Shown here piece after piece: positions 50,368 to 60,029 of a stretch of 60,032 nucleotides of DNA. Positions within the stretch are counted from its first letter, which is position 1; each line of letters starts with the position of its first letter. The notes beneath the pieces were generated by a model that was not told where the DNA came from, made no database searches, and saw only the letters and a list, made by a program, of their open reading frames with translations. Origin of the DNA: an uncultured Bacteroidales bacterium (GTDB taxonomy: Bacteria; Bacteroidota; Bacteroidia; Bacteroidales; UBA932); contig UQYV01000019.1 in NCBI GenBank assembly GCA_900545245.1, forward strand, positions 1 to 60,032, in the 5' to 3' direction. A program made the position numbers and the translations under genes.

Positions 50368-53300
50368 ATGAAAAAGTCTTTACTTGCATTCAGCATAATT
50401 CTGCTGATTTTCACTTGGGGGGGGCAGTTTAATGATGCTTTAGCCCAGAACATTACAATAAAAGGCAAGGTCACTGACGCCACTACAAAGTTGCCGATTG
50501 ATTATGCGGCAGTTGTGGCGAGGGGGGCTAACCTCGCTGAGATGACAGATGCTGAAGGGGCTTACGAGATAAACGTTGCTCCGGGAACGACTCTCGAATA
50601 CTCTTGTCTCGGCTACATCTCAAAGACAATCCGGGTCACAGAAGGCGGTGTTCAAAATGTTTCGCTTGAGACAGATGCAATCTCTCTTGATGCTGTCGTT
50701 GCAATCGGTTACGGAACGACCAAACGAAGCGATGTGACTGGAGCTGTTTCTTCTGTCACTGCTGATGAACTTAAAGTCGCTCCGGTTGCAACTGTCGACC
50801 AAGCGATGCAAGGCCGTGTCGCCGGTGTGACGGTCAATGCCCAGTCCGGACAGCCGGGACAGGCGGCTCAGGTACGAATCCGTGGAGTCGGTACAGTGAA
50901 CAACTCGTCTCCAATCTATGTGGTGGATGGAGTCATTACTGAGGATATCTCATTCCTCAATTCGGCCGATGTCGCCTCAATGGAAATACTTAAGGATGCG
51001 TCTTCTGCGGCTATCTACGGGTCCCGTGGAGCGAACGGAGTCATAATCATCACCACCAAGAGCGGCGCGGAAGGCAAGGTCAAAGTTTCCTTTGACTGTT
51101 ACGGCGGTGTCCAAAATATATGGCGCACTCTCGATTTGATGAAGAGGGACGAATATGTTGAAACTATGGTGAAAATCGGTAATTCCGATACGGAGCGCAA
51201 GGAACTCAAAAGAGGATTCACCAATTGGCTCAGCACCTACCGTTTGGGACGTGATTATTACGCCACTCCGGAAACCTTCAGTTATGAGACGCAGGAAACT
51301 GATTGGCAGGCTGAGGTTCAACACAAGAATGCTGCTATACAGAACTATCACATATCCGTTGACGGAGGAACAGACAAAATCAAATACTCCCTCTCGGCAG
51401 GCTATTTCGCTCAAGACGGAACAATAAAGGAATCGTTCTACAACCGTCTCACTCTCAGAACCAACGCTTCCTACGAAATTACAAAATGGCTAAAGCTCGG
51501 AACCAATCTTTCCTACATTACTTCGAAATCCCGTTCACTTGGCAATAACGCCCAATACAACGGTGTGCTTTTCCAAGCGATTTCAATGGCTCCGTGGGAC
51601 CCTACTCACTATCCTGCGGGAACGCTTTCCAAATCGGGAGAGGATATCAGCGGAAAGATTGCAGCATCAACAAACTACACCAACGTGTACAATCCGTTCA
51701 CTCAGCTTGAGACTTCGCACCCGAACAATACTGACGAACGCCTTCTTGCCAATGGCTATCTCGAAATCAAACCTTGGGAGTGGCTGACTTTCAAGTCAAG
51801 CATAAGTATGAATCGCTATAGTTGGCAAAACCGCAGCTATCGTGAGAAGTACCATTTCTCCGACTATGACACCAATGTCAAGAATTCAGTTTCTGCGGCA
51901 ATGGGACGTAGCACCGAGATGTTTTATGAAAACACTCTCACTTTTGCCAAGAAGTTCGCCGGCAAGCACGACGTCTCGTTTATGGTCGGTCAGACTACAG
52001 AGGAGTACAACTACTATTCACTCTCAGGCAACGGCTCCACTCTTCTTGTGACCGACCCGAACAGATGGTATGTCTCCAATACAACGGAGGACAAAAACTC
52101 CAGCGATGCAGTTGCGAGGACAAGGAGACTGTCTTTCTTGGGCCGTTTCTTCTACAGCTACGACAATCGTTATCTCGTCACTGCAAATTTCCGTGCGGAC
52201 GGTTCTTCAAAGTTCCCGAACAATACTTGGGGATATTTCCCATCTGTCGCTTTAGCGTGGAGAGTTTCTCAGGAGCATTTTATGGAGAATAGTAAGAATG
52301 TTCTGGACAATCTCAAACTGCGTCTCAGCTGGGGACAGATTGGAAACGACAAAATCAGTGACGGGGCATTCACGCAGTCCATTATGCAGGGATTGACCTT
52401 TGTCAGCTATCCTTTTGGCAACACCACCGCGAATTGGTCCACGGCATATGTTCCCGGAGCGGCAGTGACAACCTATGTAAATACAGGAGGTAAATGGGAA
52501 TATACCGAACAGATTAACCTTGGAGTCGATTTTGGTTTTTGGAACAGCAAACTCTACGGAAATATCGACGCATACATCCGAAACACCTACGATATGCTCC
52601 TTAACGTAAAGGCGCCTGCTACGGTCGGAAACCTTTACTCCAGCACTATGAATGTCGGCACTGTAAGCAACAAAGGTATAGAACTTACTCTTGGTCACGC
52701 CAATGCCGTCGGAGATTTCCGCTACGACATAAATGGCAACCTCTCTCTCGTTAAGAACCGTCTCACCCATCTGAATGGTGGCGAGAGGATCCAGGGAGGC
52801 TTTACAATGTGCGATGAGGGACTTCCGCTCTTCTGCCTCTGGGGATGGGAATATGAAGGAATATATCAGTCCGATGAGGAAGTCAAGGAGCATCAGTTCG
52901 GTACTTCCAACATCACAGAACACGCGGGAGACGCCCGCTATAAGGATCAGAACGGCGACGGGATCATCGACACCAACGACATGGTGAACATCGGAAATCC
53001 TTTCCCGTGGCTCTCCTATGGTCTCAACCTTACTATGAACTGGAAGGGATTTGATTTCTCTATGTTTCTTCAGGGAGTTTATGGCAATAAGATTTACAAC
53101 GCACTTCGTCGTCAGACTGAGGGAGATGGAAGGCAATCTACGCTGAGTACAGCTATGCGTAATGTCTGGACGCCGACATCCACCGAAGGCATAATTCCGA
53201 ATCCTTCAGGCTCTTCCAGAAACTATGACGCGAATTCACGTTTCGTCGAGAGCGGATCCTATCTGCGTTTGAAGAATATCCAGTTGGGTTACACCATTCC

Positions 53301-53475
53301 GACACGCCTCACGCAGAAGTTCCACGTGTCTTCATGGCGTTTTTATGTCTCCGCGAATAACCTGCTGACTTTCACTAAGTACAGTGGCTACGATCCGGAG
53401 GTCAGCGGCGGAGTTGATTGGGGAAACTACCCACAGTCACGTACAATTCTTTTCGGAACATCACTGAACTTCTAA
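50368..53475 (+). CDS. SusC/RagA-family TonB-dependent outer-membrane transporter (locus 2)
   Basis: A 1035-residue outer-membrane transporter. A signal peptide to about 27 (FNDALAQ) is followed by a carboxypeptidase-regulatory-like domain (28-103), the TonB-box region with LDAVVAIGYG at 107-116, and the plug (YVVDGVITEDISFLN, SAAIYGSRGANGV). A barrel follows, ending TILFGTSLNF. It should import glucan oligosaccharides released by the GH16 and GH128 enzymes. SusD follows after 12 bases. Confidence 0.96.
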   Translation: MKKSLLAFSIILLIFTWGGQFNDALAQNITIKGKVTDATTKLPIDYAAVVARGANLAEMTDAEGAYEINVAPGTTLEYSCLGYISKTIRVTEGGVQNVSLETDAISLDAVVAIGYGTTKRSDVTGAVSSVTADELKVAPVATVDQAMQGRVAGVTVNAQSGQPGQAAQVRIRGVGTVNNSSPIYVVDGVITEDISFLNSADVASMEILKDASSAAIYGSRGANGVIIITTKSGAEGKVKVSFDCYGGVQNIWRTLDLMKRDEYVETMVKIGNSDTERKELKRGFTNWLSTYRLGRDYYATPETFSYETQETDWQAEVQHKNAAIQNYHISVDGGTDKIKYSLSAGYFAQDGTIKESFYNRLTLRTNASYEITKWLKLGTNLSYITSKSRSLGNNAQYNGVLFQAISMAPWDPTHYPAGTLSKSGEDISGKIAASTNYTNVYNPFTQLETSHPNNTDERLLANGYLEIKPWEWLTFKSSISMNRYSWQNRSYREKYHFSDYDTNVKNSVSAAMGRSTEMFYENTLTFAKKFAGKHDVSFMVGQTTEEYNYYSLSGNGSTLLVTDPNRWYVSNTTEDKNSSDAVARTRRLSFLGRFFYSYDNRYLVTANFRADGSSKFPNNTWGYFPSVALAWRVSQEHFMENSKNVLDNLKLRLSWGQIGNDKISDGAFTQSIMQGLTFVSYPFGNTTANWSTAYVPGAAVTTYVNTGGKWEYTEQINLGVDFGFWNSKLYGNIDAYIRNTYDMLLNVKAPATVGNLYSSTMNVGTVSNKGIELTLGHANAVGDFRYDINGNLSLVKNRLTHLNGGERIQGGFTMCDEGLPLFCLWGWEYEGIYQSDEEVKEHQFGTSNITEHAGDARYKDQNGDGIIDTNDMVNIGNPFPWLSYGLNLTMNWKGFDFSMFLQGVYGNKIYNALRRQTEGDGRQSTLSTAMRNVWTPTSTEGIIPNPSGSSRNYDANSRFVESGSYLRLKNIQLGYTIPTRLTQKFHVSSWRFYVSANNLLTFTKYSGYDPEVSGGVDWGNYPQSRTILFGTSLNF

Positions 53476-53487
53476 ACCACAACAATA

Positions 53488-55116
53488 ATGAAACTCAGAT
53501 ATTTGATATATGCTTTGACTCTCGGTCTCTGCCTGACTTCCTGCAACAAATGGCTACGGGAAGAACAGCCTAACGAATCCAAGCTCGGCGACTTCTTCGT
53601 CACCAGAAGTGCTGCGGAGCAGGCCGTGAACGGATGTTACGTTCCAATGACATGGAATCGCGGAGGAACCTACTGCAACGAATGGCTCATCGGGGACATC
53701 GCTTCGGACGACGCAATCAAGGGAGGAGAGTATCTCAAGGATATGCCTGCTGCATTCGACATCTGCAAATTCCAGGTGGTTCCGAGCAATGGACTTCTTG
53801 AGGCTTTTTACAATGCGCAGTTCATCGGCATCGGCCGCTGCAATCAGGTGATAGCCTCCATTCGTGAAATGACGCTTCCGGAAGATATGACGGAAACTGA
53901 CCGTAGCCGTTTCATTGCCGAGGCCAGATTTATGCGTGCATTTTATTATTTCCGCCTTGTTCGTCTTTTCGGCGGAGTCCCTTACACTACTGAGCCGATT
54001 TTGGATTCTCGTGACTGGAAAAAACAGCGCGAGAGTGCAGAGAAAATTTATGAACTCATAATTTCAGACCTTGAGAGCGCCGAGGCTGTGCTTCCAAAAT
54101 GTGACGAATATACCGTGGCAGAGCTTGGACGTGCGACAAAGGGTGCAGCCGATGCTCTTCTGATGAAAGTGAATCTCTACAGAAAGAACTACGACGAGGT
54201 GCTCAAATGGGGAAAATCAATCATCGGTTCCGGGAAATATGATCTTGCACCAGATTATTTCTCCCAATTTCTTCCGGAAAATGAATGGAACATAGAGTCG
54301 GTTTTTGAAATCAACTATGTTGAGGATATGTACTCCGATTACGGGGGATTCGGTTTTACCAGAGGGACATTCTCTACCATAATGATGCGCCCGCGTTCCG
54401 CTAAGGTCGGAGGTGTTTCCGGCTGGGGATATGATCGCCCGACTTGGGATTTGTATGCAGAATATGAAAACGGTGACCCGCGCCGTGACTGGACCATTCT
54501 CCAGCAGCTTCCTTCCGAGGTTGAGAACGAAACGGCAGAGATTCAATATGCAAACTATTTTTACAACAGAAAATATCAGCAGGAGCAGTATCCTGCATCG
54601 GCAGAGGCTGTTGCGAAGGGGTTGCGTTTCGACTTTCCGGAGCTCGGACATCCATCTCGTGCCGGCTTGAATTGGAAAGAAATCCGCTATGCTGATGTAC
54701 TTCTTATGTATGCCGAAGCTGCGATAGAGAGTGGGAAAGAACTTGATTTGGCAAAAACATATATCAATAAAGTGCGTCATCGCGCAAGTGCTTCACTCCC
54801 TGAAGTAGAGGCGACACGTGAGTCTCTAAGGCACGAGCGCAGGGTGGAGTTGGCAATGGAGGGCCACCGCTGGTTTGACCTCTGCCGCTGGGGGATTGCC
54901 AAAGAGACAATGAATGCCTATCGCGAGAAGTTTAAAATTGCGAATTGGAGCTCACTCAAAGCGGAATATCCTTTCATCAGCGGAATTGACGCAAGCAGGT
55001 TCGAACTCCTTGACGGAGATGATATGAACGAATTCAAGGATTGCCACTATCTTATGCCTATTCCTCAAGAGGAAGTCCGCCTCTCTGGGCTGACTCAGAA
55101 CGAGGGTTACAATTAA
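53488..55116 (+). CDS. SusD/RagB-family surface lipoprotein (locus 2)
   Basis: A 542-residue lipoprotein with signal MKLRYLIYALTLGLCLTSC (lipid Cys at 19). Typical features are an N-terminal LREEQPNESKLGDFF, the helical EARFMRAFYYFRLVRLFGGVP and the C-terminal LRHERRVELAMEGHRWFDLCRWG. It should bind glucan and gate the SusC barrel. Length is normal. The next gene starts 82 bases later, with no terminator visible between. Confidence 0.95.
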   Translation: MKLRYLIYALTLGLCLTSCNKWLREEQPNESKLGDFFVTRSAAEQAVNGCYVPMTWNRGGTYCNEWLIGDIASDDAIKGGEYLKDMPAAFDICKFQVVPSNGLLEAFYNAQFIGIGRCNQVIASIREMTLPEDMTETDRSRFIAEARFMRAFYYFRLVRLFGGVPYTTEPILDSRDWKKQRESAEKIYELIISDLESAEAVLPKCDEYTVAELGRATKGAADALLMKVNLYRKNYDEVLKWGKSIIGSGKYDLAPDYFSQFLPENEWNIESVFEINYVEDMYSDYGGFGFTRGTFSTIMMRPRSAKVGGVSGWGYDRPTWDLYAEYENGDPRRDWTILQQLPSEVENETAEIQYANYFYNRKYQQEQYPASAEAVAKGLRFDFPELGHPSRAGLNWKEIRYADVLLMYAEAAIESGKELDLAKTYINKVRHRASASLPEVEATRESLRHERRVELAMEGHRWFDLCRWGIAKETMNAYREKFKIANWSSLKAEYPFISGIDASRFELLDGDDMNEFKDCHYLMPIPQEEVRLSGLTQNEGYN

Positions 55117-55198
55117 TCCCGGCATTTCGCCCTGCAATGCCGGTGCAGACATCTGAAATATTTGAAACATACTATAAACCACTTTAAAACACAGTTTT

Positions 55199-56158
55199 AT
55201 GAAAAAGATTACATCAATGCTGCTTTGTGCGGCAACAGTTCTTTCTTTTGCATCATGCAAAAAGTCAGAAGTCAAGGGTGATGCTTTCGACTGCATCGTA
55301 AAGACTTCCGAGGTTACGGAAAATTCAGTAAAGGTCAGCGTTGAGGTTAATGACGCGGCTGCTGAATACAGCCTTTGGGTCGTTGAGGAGTCAGCCTACA
55401 AGGAGGCCGTTCCTGAGACTGCAAAGAAACTCAAGGGCAATGCTGCTGAGGTTTTCGAGGGGCTCAATGCCGACACCGAATATCTGGCTGTAGTATATGA
55501 GCCTTCTTTCGGATTCTCGAAAAAAGGTTTTGTAACTTCAAAACCGAGCATGGTTTATCCTTGTCTCCAAGGTTCGGACTACATCATCATTTCTATGGAT
55601 GAGACTACCATAAAGAAAATCGAGAAGAAGATCAAGTACTTTATGCCTGCTGACGGTGTGTATGGAGATCCGGATACCGGAACTCTCTTCTTTGACTGGT
55701 GGAATGGCGGAGCGGCAGGTACTGCTTCTGGTCCTAACTTCTTCGGCGTTGTTGCGGGATGGTTCTCAGTTAAGACTGCCGGTGACTGGTTCGGTTATGC
55801 CTTCCGTCTTGCAGAAGGTCTTACCGATGAGGAGAAGGCTGAGTCCGCAAAGCGCCGTGAAGTTCTTAAGGGAATTACAGCCGACTACACTCTCCATATT
55901 GCAATGAAAGGAACTGCAGCAGGCGAGTACAGCCTCGGAATGCTTGACGGAGCTACTGTTACCATTGGTGACGAAAACGCTGCTTACGGTTTCAAAAGAG
56001 ATGGCGAATGGCACGAAATCGAGATTCCTGTTTCAGTATTTATGGCAGGAGAAAAATATAATGCATCAACTGCTGTAAACGTGCTCCAATGGACTCAGGG
56101 AACCAATGGTTACCCGACCACTCTGGATGTCGACGCCATTTTCTGGTACAAAAAATAG
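55199..56158 (+). CDS. Probable surface glycan-binding lipoprotein (SusE position)
   Basis: A 319-residue lipoprotein with signal MKKITSMLLCAATVLSFASC (lipid Cys at 20). An FN3-like domain (about 25-110, with LNADTEYLAVVYE) leads to a beta-rich domain (about 115-319) ending TTLDVDAIFWYKK, which looks like a carbohydrate-binding jelly roll with many exposed aromatics (FFDWWNGGAAG). It sits where beta-glucan loci usually have a surface glycan-binding protein. No catalytic motif was seen. The match is by position and general shape, not by a recognised family signature. Confidence 0.68.
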   Translation: MKKITSMLLCAATVLSFASCKKSEVKGDAFDCIVKTSEVTENSVKVSVEVNDAAAEYSLWVVEESAYKEAVPETAKKLKGNAAEVFEGLNADTEYLAVVYEPSFGFSKKGFVTSKPSMVYPCLQGSDYIIISMDETTIKKIEKKIKYFMPADGVYGDPDTGTLFFDWWNGGAAGTASGPNFFGVVAGWFSVKTAGDWFGYAFRLAEGLTDEEKAESAKRREVLKGITADYTLHIAMKGTAAGEYSLGMLDGATVTIGDENAAYGFKRDGEWHEIEIPVSVFMAGEKYNASTAVNVLQWTQGTNGYPTTLDVDAIFWYKK

Positions 56159-56168
56159 TTGAAAAAGA

Positions 56169-57470
56169 ATGAACAGAATAATCATTCTGTTGCTATCCCT
56201 TATCACTGCCGCGCCTGTTGTGGTATCCTGTCAGAGTGAGCCTTCAATGGCGCACGAGGAAGACTTTAATGTCTTCCGAGTCAGGACAAAGCAGGCGCGC
56301 AGTGCCAAGAGGGGAGTCTGCGGCAATTTTCAGATTTCTTCAGATGCCCGCTTGCTCGCTCCGGGAGTCAGTTGGGACTATAATTGGTCACACAATTATC
56401 CCGCGGATGCTTCAGCCATTTACGGGGCGGGGATGGAGTTTTATCCGATGGTTTGGAATGCCGGACTGAACAAGGAAAATATCAGTCGCCTCAAGAATGA
56501 TTATCCTTCCACGGGATATATTCTGGGCTACAACGAGCCGAACCTTGTTGACCAGGCCAATATGGTGCCGTCTGTGGCTGCCAAGACTTGGCCGGAGTTG
56601 AGGGCGTTTTCCAAGGAAATCGGAATGAAATTAATGTCTCCGGCATTGAATTACGGCACACTCTCGGGCTATCACGACCCCGAGGTCTGGCTTGACGAGT
56701 TTGTCGCCTGCGACGGAATAGGGAACGATGCCTTCGATGCGATTGCTCTTCACTGCTATATGCCGAACGTGAGCGGAATGCGAACGATGATACGCAAGTT
56801 CGACAAGTACGGCAAACCGGTGTTTATGACCGAGTTTTGTCATGCGAACGGTAGCATCACAAACAGTGTCACCGAGCAGATTTCGTTCATGTCCGATGTT
56901 CTCAACATGCTTGAGTCGGACAGCAATGTGGACGGATATTCATGGTTCATGCATCGTGCAACGGGTAAGTGGGGAGCCATATCATTGTTGAATAGTGATG
57001 TTTCCTCTCCCGAACTTACTGAGTTGGGAAGGGTGTATGTGAACTTTTCTTCATTCGATAAAAACTGTTGGTATGGGAGGCACGAAGTCATTCCGGCAGA
57101 GCATTATGTCGCCCACAATATGTGTGGAGTGCAGACCGGATGGAAGGATGTGTTCAAAGTGCGTCCGTGTACCGATTCTGCCGGTGAACTTATGATTCTT
57201 TGCTATCAGCAGGATGCGTGGGTTGAGTATCAGATTGAGGTTGAAAAAACCGGGACCTACTCGCTCGGAGCTCGCTACATATCAACTCTCCTTGGGGGAG
57301 TGATGGCTGTTTCTGTAGATGGAGGAAAAGAACAATTTGTCACTTTCGACAAGACTTCCGAGTGGAAATGCAAGTGGATAGATGGCTTGTACCTCGAGAA
57401 GGGTAAACACACGATTCGTCTCACACATAAGGACGGGCGAGTCGATTTTAATTGGTTTTATCTTGACTGA
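56169..57470 (+). CDS. GH128-like endo-beta-1,3-glucanase lipoprotein
   Basis: A 433-residue lipoprotein (signal to APVVVSC, lipid Cys near 21). The TIM-barrel domain (about 45-290) shows the GH128/Asl1-like pattern: GVSWDYNW, a YNEPNLVDQANM segment with acid/base Glu123, and nucleophile Glu222 in PVFMTEFC, with YSWFMHRATGKWG near the end of the barrel. A C-terminal jelly-roll binding-like domain (about 300-433) ends RVDFNWFYLD. GH128 enzymes cut beta-1,3-glucans. It starts 10 bases after the binding-protein gene and closes locus 2. Confidence 0.85.
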   Translation: MNRIIILLLSLITAAPVVVSCQSEPSMAHEEDFNVFRVRTKQARSAKRGVCGNFQISSDARLLAPGVSWDYNWSHNYPADASAIYGAGMEFYPMVWNAGLNKENISRLKNDYPSTGYILGYNEPNLVDQANMVPSVAAKTWPELRAFSKEIGMKLMSPALNYGTLSGYHDPEVWLDEFVACDGIGNDAFDAIALHCYMPNVSGMRTMIRKFDKYGKPVFMTEFCHANGSITNSVTEQISFMSDVLNMLESDSNVDGYSWFMHRATGKWGAISLLNSDVSSPELTELGRVYVNFSSFDKNCWYGRHEVIPAEHYVAHNMCGVQTGWKDVFKVRPCTDSAGELMILCYQQDAWVEYQIEVEKTGTYSLGARYISTLLGGVMAVSVDGGKEQFVTFDKTSEWKCKWIDGLYLEKGKHTIRLTHKDGRVDFNWFYLD

Positions 57471-57558
57471 CGTTCCTGTGATGCTCTTTTCTTTACCTGT
57501 CCCAGAAGTTGAGTTTTGCACGAATTTTGTTGCTTGCGTGGGCTCACTTTAATTGGTT

Positions 57559-58539
57559 ATGGCAAAGATTTCTACTGTGGGAGTGCTCACCTCCGGCGGA
57601 GACGCTCCCGGAATGAATGCGGCTATCAGGGCCGTCACAAGGGCTTCCATCTTCAACGGATGGAAGGTTATGGGAATATACCGTGGTTACGAGGGCTTGA
57701 TTAACAACGAGATAACGGAATTTACATCGCAGTCCGTCAGCAACACCATCCAGAGAGGCGGAACAATACTCAAGACGGCCCGTTCCGAAGCTTTCATGAC
57801 CCCGGAGGGGCGCAAGATTGCCTACGACAACATGAAGGCTGCCGGCATTGACGCACTTATTATAATAGGCGGAAACGGTTCTCTTGCAGGGGCGCAGATT
57901 TTTGCGAAAGAATATGATGTTCCCTGCATCGGGCTTCCCGGCACAATAGATAATGACCTCTACGGGACAGACTATACCATAGGATATGACACGGCGCTGA
58001 ACACGATTGTGGAGTGTGTCGACAAAATCCGTGACACAGCCACCTCGCACGACCGCATATTCTTCATTGAGGTTATGGGACGTGATGCGGGATTCCTTGC
58101 GCAGAACAGTGCAATCGCTTCCGGAGCGGAGGCGGCCATCATTCCCGAGGACAAGACCGACGTCGACCAGTTGGAGCAGTTCATCAGCAGAGGATTCCGC
58201 AAGAGCAAGAACAGCTCAATCGTTCTTGTGTCCGAGAGCAAGAAGGACGGTGGAGCGATGCACTATGCAGAAAGAATCAGGACTGAATATCCGCAGTATG
58301 ACGTCCGTGTGACCATTCTCGGTCATCTCCAGAGGGGAGGCACCCCGAGCGCATTCGACCGCATTCTCGCCAGCCGCCTGGGTGTTGCTGCCATTGACGC
58401 CCTCAATGACGGGCAGCGCAACGTTATGGTCGGCATCTCGAACGACAAAATTGTCTACGTTCCTTTCAACAAGGCCATCAAAATCGACAAGCCGATTGAC
58501 AAGGAACTAATCAACGTCCTTCACGTTTTGTCAATCTGA
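57559..58539 (+). CDS. pfkA: 6-phosphofructokinase
   Basis: A 326-residue glycolytic enzyme phosphorylating fructose 6-phosphate. It has the ATP-site GVLTSGGDAPGMNAAIR segment, the catalytic aspartate in LPGTIDNDLYGTDYTIG, MGRDAGFLA and the HLQRGGTPSAFDR substrate/effector segment. GGNGS in the nucleotide loop points to ATP rather than pyrophosphate use. Start ATG 57559 (MAKIST) is preferred to a TTG six bases upstream. It stands alone between locus 2 and the ATPase gene. Confidence 0.96.
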   Translation: MAKISTVGVLTSGGDAPGMNAAIRAVTRASIFNGWKVMGIYRGYEGLINNEITEFTSQSVSNTIQRGGTILKTARSEAFMTPEGRKIAYDNMKAAGIDALIIIGGNGSLAGAQIFAKEYDVPCIGLPGTIDNDLYGTDYTIGYDTALNTIVECVDKIRDTATSHDRIFFIEVMGRDAGFLAQNSAIASGAEAAIIPEDKTDVDQLEQFISRGFRKSKNSSIVLVSESKKDGGAMHYAERIRTEYPQYDVRVTILGHLQRGGTPSAFDRILASRLGVAAIDALNDGQRNVMVGISNDKIVYVPFNKAIKIDKPIDKELINVLHVLSI

Positions 58540-58600
58540 CGCTCACTACGGCCCTTCGGCCAGTCCGGGCATCACGGAATGTTGCTTTTGGGTACAAAAA

Positions 58601-58654
58601 TGAAATGCGTTGCAATTTTATCTCAAGAAAAGGGAAAAATTGCAATGCATTTCA
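58601..58654. promoter_or_regulatory. 19-base inverted repeat upstream of the ATPase gene
   Basis: TGAAATGCGTTGCAATTTT (58601-58619) and its reverse complement at 58636-58654 agree at 18 of 19 bases, with a 16-base spacer. The right arm ends 19 bases before the -7 box at 58674, so the pair could be a two-site operator or an RNA hairpin for the upstream gene. Confidence 0.7.
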
Positions 58655-58673
58655 TTTTTTAATTAAAATCCCA

Positions 58674-58681
58674 TATCTTTG
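58674..58681 (+). promoter_or_regulatory. -7 box of the ATPase gene
   Basis: TATCTTTG, a perfect TAnnTTTG, 47 bases before ATG 58729. It overlaps the third repeat motif by three bases. Confidence 0.6.
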
Positions 58682-58693
58682 CAATGTATTTCA
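58679..58693 (+). promoter_or_regulatory. Third copy of the ATPase-promoter motif
   Basis: TTGCAATGTATTTCA differs by one base from TTGCAATGCATTTCA in the right arm of the inverted repeat (58640-58654). It lies at the expected transcription start, so a protein bound here would block initiation. Confidence 0.55.
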
Positions 58694-58728
58694 AATCTGA
58701 TTGTTTCTAATAATTTATACTCCGGATT

Positions 58729-59928
58729 ATGGTAGAACGCAAAGAATATATGGAAATTCTCGGAAAGTGGAGGGAGAAGAAAGTGATAAAAGTTGTCACA
58801 GGCATACGTCGTTGTGGGAAGTCTTCTCTTCTGAGGATGTTTAGGGACAGACTTCTTGATGAAGGTTTGTCGGAAACTCAAATTCAGGAAATAAATTTTG
58901 AAAACCTCGACAACGAGCCGCTACTTGACTATAAGACGTTGTATGCCTATGTAAGAGAGCATCTGTGTCCTGACAGGATGAACTATCTTTTCTTTGATGA
59001 GATACAGATGGTGGAGAATTTTCAGAAAGTGATAGACAGTCTGTTTCTGTTGGATAATGTTGATATATATGTTACCGGTTCGAACGCTTATATGTTGTCA
59101 GGAGAACTTGCGACCTTGCTGACCGGCAGATATGTCGAAATTAAAATGTTTCCGCTCTCTTTTAAAGAGTTTATGCGGTCACAGCCGTCCGGCACGAACC
59201 GTGAATCGGTATATCGCAAATATGTCGAATTGAGTTCATTTCCTTATGTCCTTCAGATAGAACACGATCGTGAGATGGTGCACGAGTACCTGCTTGGTCT
59301 ATACAACACCATTGTCCTTAAAGATGTTGTCAGCCGTAGGAAAATAGCGGATGTCATGATGCTGCAAAGCGTGGTGAGATTCCTTGCCGACAACATCGGA
59401 AACATTTCTGTCATAAAACGTATCAGTGACACGATGACTTCACTTGGCAGAAAGATAACTTCCCATACCGTGGAGAGTTATGTGACAGCTCTTGTGGACA
59501 GTTTCATTTTTTATCCTGTTCAACGATATGATGCCAAAGGACGGCAGCTACTCAAGGCCGGACAAAAACTATATCTTGCGGATATCGGTCTCCGTCAAGT
59601 CATCAATGGCACAAAGGGAGGAGATATGGGGCACGTACTTGAAAATATCGTGTTTCTGGAATTGGCGCGGAGGGGAGGAGAAGTCTATGTGGGGAGGGTC
59701 GGTGACTGTGAAATAGATTTCGTGGTGATTGATGGCAACTTCAGGTCATACTATCAAGTGTCGTTGAGTGTGCGGGATGAGGCGACGATGCAACGAGAAT
59801 TGTCTCCGCTCTTGTCCATTTCCGACAGTTACCCAAAATATCTGCTCACAATGGACAATGACCCGGTAATCTATCACGATGGTATCAAGCAGGAATATGT
59901 TCTTGACTGGCTCTTGGGAGACAGTTAG
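58729..59928 (+). CDS. AAA-family ATPase with C-terminal DUF4143 domain
   Basis: A 399-residue protein of the common ATPase/DUF4143 type. Walker A is GIRRCGKSS (25-33), Walker B is LFFDEIQM, and VTGSNAYML with a following LTGRY marks the sensor region. A winged-helix-like part leads to a C-terminal DUF4143 domain with ENIVFLELARRGG, CEIDFVV and YYQVS, arranged like a PD-(D/E)XK nuclease core. The role of the family is not established; proposals include nucleic-acid or defence functions. Three copies of a 15-base motif surround its promoter, suggesting tight or self-control. Confidence 0.88.
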   Translation: MVERKEYMEILGKWREKKVIKVVTGIRRCGKSSLLRMFRDRLLDEGLSETQIQEINFENLDNEPLLDYKTLYAYVREHLCPDRMNYLFFDEIQMVENFQKVIDSLFLLDNVDIYVTGSNAYMLSGELATLLTGRYVEIKMFPLSFKEFMRSQPSGTNRESVYRKYVELSSFPYVLQIEHDREMVHEYLLGLYNTIVLKDVVSRRKIADVMMLQSVVRFLADNIGNISVIKRISDTMTSLGRKITSHTVESYVTALVDSFIFYPVQRYDAKGRQLLKAGQKLYLADIGLRQVINGTKGGDMGHVLENIVFLELARRGGEVYVGRVGDCEIDFVVIDGNFRSYYQVSLSVRDEATMQRELSPLLSISDSYPKYLLTMDNDPVIYHDGIKQEYVLDWLLGDS

Positions 59929-59999
59929 AAATTTTGTCTGTTGTCTGAGTTTGGTGTCAGTTTTTGAGCGGCTGAAACTGAAGATTCAAGATAGAAGTG

Positions 60000-60029
60000 C
60001 AACACCGGCGGGCTAGCCCGCCGGTGTTG
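60000..60029. terminator. 30-base perfect palindrome at the right edge
   Basis: AACACCGGCGGGC pairs with its complement around a central TA, with one more C-G pair outside. It lies 72 bases past the ATPase stop and could end its transcript, but the sequence stops before any T run can be seen. A repeat-family hairpin is the alternative. Confidence 0.6.

Noticed and set aside
58540..58600. Terminator after pfkA
   Set aside because: Only a short CGGCC-CTT-CGGCC-like stem is present and no T run follows, so it was not listed as a terminator.
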